Assembly (NCBI RefSeq): GCF_001664485.1
Contig: NZ_CP013634.1
Location: 440,142-504,141, forward strand
Length of the DNA: 64,000 bases
From: Rhizobium sp. N324
GTDB lineage: Bacteria > Pseudomonadota > Alphaproteobacteria > Rhizobiales > Rhizobiaceae
Direction of reading: 5' to 3'
This document shows, piece after piece, positions 62,777-64,000 of this stretch. Below the pieces are notes generated by a model. The model saw only the letters and a program-made list of their open reading frames with translations. It had not been told where the DNA came from and ran no database searches. Within the stretch, counting starts at the first letter, position 1, and every line of letters begins with the position of its first letter. The position numbers and the translations under genes were made by a program.

Positions 62777-64000
62777 GTGAGGGACATGGAGCCTCAATAC
62801 GTATCGACGCCCTTTGGGCGGCGATCGATGACGCTTGGCATGCTGGCAAGCCAGGAAAGCGCCAGCAAGGTCGAACCGGACGCATCGGTCGATAAGTGGA
62901 AGATCTTTCGTTCGCTCTGCGAAGCAAAGGACATGGTCGGCGTATCCGATCGTGCGCTGGCGGTTCTCAACGCGCTGTTGACCTTCTATCCGAAGAACGA
63001 GATTGCCGAGGCCAACGGCTTCGTCGTCTTTCCCTCGAACGAGCAGCTGTCGCTGCGCACGCACGGGATGGCCGGAACGACGCTGCGGCGAAACCTGGCG
63101 ATGCTGGTGGAAGCCGGCCTGATCATCCGGCGTGACAGCCCGAACGGGAAGCGGTTCGCCCGCCGCAACGGCGAGGGCGGGCTTGGAGAGGCCTTCGGCT
63201 TCAGCCTGGCGCCGCTGCTGGCGCGTGCCGGCGAGATCGAGGCACAGGCGGCTCAGGTGCTCGCCGACAAGCTCGAATGGAAGCGCCTGCGGGAGCGGCT
63301 GACGCTCTGCCGACGCGACATCAGCAAACTCATCGAGATCGCCCTAGAAGAGGAAATCGCCGGCGAATGGATCGAGATGCAGAAGCATTTCAACCTGCTT
63401 ACGGCAAGCCTGCCGCGCCGCCCGTCGGCCGCGGAGATCGAACATCTGCTAGCCGATCTCGAAGCCTTCCGTGAAATGATCGTCAAGACGCTGGAATTGA
63501 AGACGAAAACAGAAAAATCAGATGCCAATGACAGCCAAAACGGTCGGCACATACATAATTCAAACCCACACCCCACATCTGAACTTGAACCAAGCTTCGA
63601 ACCGAAGCAGGGCGCAAAGCCGGAGGAAGAACCGCGGCCGTGGCGGGAGCCGCCGAAATCCTTCCCCCTTGCGATGGTGCTGCAGGCCTGCCCGGAGGTC
63701 GTCGCTTATGGGCCGGGGGGCGGGATCGGCAGCTGGCGGGATCTGATGGCCGCGGCCGTCATCGTCCGTTCGATGCTGGGCGTCAGCCCGAGCGCCTATC
63801 AGCTGGCCTGCGATGTCATGGGGCCGGAAAACGCCGCCACGGTGATCGCCTGCATCCTGGAAAGGGGCGGACATATCAACTCGGCCGGCGGCTATCTGCG
63901 TGATCTGACACGGCGGGCCGAGCGCGGCGAGTTCTCGCTTGGGCCGATGCTGATGGCGCTGATGCGGGCCAATGGACCGGCAGCGAGGAAAACCGGATGA
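62777..64000 (+). CDS. repC: Replication initiator RepC
   Basis: A 407-residue protein that ends with TGA at the last base of the window, so it is complete. It has RepC-family features: the N-terminal start with YVSTPFGRRSMTLGML, VGVSDRALAVLNALLTF, the winged-helix-like region FVVFPSNEQLSLRTHGMAGT, TLRRNLAMLVEAGLIIRRDS, and the C-terminal SYRD-like WREPPKSFPLAMVLQACPEV. It initiates replication, probably from an origin inside its own gene. A 145-base gap with the antisense RNA precedes it. Confidence 0.95.
   Translation: MRDMEPQYVSTPFGRRSMTLGMLASQESASKVEPDASVDKWKIFRSLCEAKDMVGVSDRALAVLNALLTFYPKNEIAEANGFVVFPSNEQLSLRTHGMAGTTLRRNLAMLVEAGLIIRRDSPNGKRFARRNGEGGLGEAFGFSLAPLLARAGEIEAQAAQVLADKLEWKRLRERLTLCRRDISKLIEIALEEEIAGEWIEMQKHFNLLTASLPRRPSAAEIEHLLADLEAFREMIVKTLELKTKTEKSDANDSQNGRHIHNSNPHPTSELEPSFEPKQGAKPEEEPRPWREPPKSFPLAMVLQACPEVVAYGPGGGIGSWRDLMAAAVIVRSMLGVSPSAYQLACDVMGPENAATVIACILERGGHINSAGGYLRDLTRRAERGEFSLGPMLMALMRANGPAARKTG
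63490..63610. other. oriV: Probable origin of replication inside repC (AT-rich)
   Basis: This stretch of repC is markedly richer in A and T than its surroundings (AAGACGAAAACAGAAAAATC and ACATACATAATTCAAACC). In other repABC replicons the origin lies in an AT-rich part of repC. Limits are approximate. Confidence 0.5.

Overview
This window looks like one end of a Rhizobium (leguminosarum/etli group) repABC chromid or large plasmid. The evidence is a complete repA-repB-repC operon at the right edge (60443-64000) with two identical 16-bp parS-type palindromes, an aerobic (cobF/cobG type) cobalamin block, a nadABC operon, mocDEF-like genes and several families of GC-rich intergenic palindromes typical of rhizobia. 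The species is my inference; no rRNA or tRNA gene was seen.

Layout. (1) 1-14617 is an accessory, patchwork region: an IS1182-type transposase fragment, short-chain dehydrogenases, AraC/LysR/ArsR regulators with divergent or coupled partner enzymes, a GST, an isochorismatase-like hydrolase, a GYD protein, a cytosolic sulfite-oxidase-like molybdoenzyme, a DUF938 methyltransferase, a ClpP paralogue, and three copies of the tail of one dehydrogenase gene that mark recombination. (2) 14873-32275 is a dense set of exported, eukaryote-like proteins: a membrane pseudokinase with an FGE-like C-terminus, a serpin, a trypsin fused to a caspase fold whose catalytic His is Gln, an EF-hand caspase, a DUF4384-OmpA protein, a secreted propeller-NlpC/P60-like protein and a caspase-Sel1 protein. 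Four of them form a tight operon; three share a DUF4384 module. (3) 32521-36872 encodes L-fuconate catabolism (dehydratase, dehydrogenase, lactonase-like amidohydrolase) with an IclR regulator. (4) 37591-42221 holds a TfuA-YcaO pair preceded by an unlisted 47-codon gene that is a good candidate RiPP precursor, and a BTAD/TPR activator upstream. (5) 42547-46947 is nadC-nadB-nadA with a NadQ/NrtR-like regulator and palindromic operators. (6) 47292-52942 is a mocDEF-like demethylase operon with a divergent PanB-like gene, a LacI regulator and a TIM-barrel isomerase. (7) 53170-60242 is cobM, L, K, J, I, H, G, F. (8) 60312-64000 is the replication and partition module with a predicted counter-transcribed RNA between repB and repC.

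How the parts work together: the repABC module maintains a replicon that carries core biosynthesis (NAD, corrin ring) beside niche functions (fuconate, rhizopine-like compounds). The two most novel-looking systems are the exported caspase/trypsin/serpin set and the minimal thioamide-type RiPP locus; both are proposals from sequence and have not been tested.
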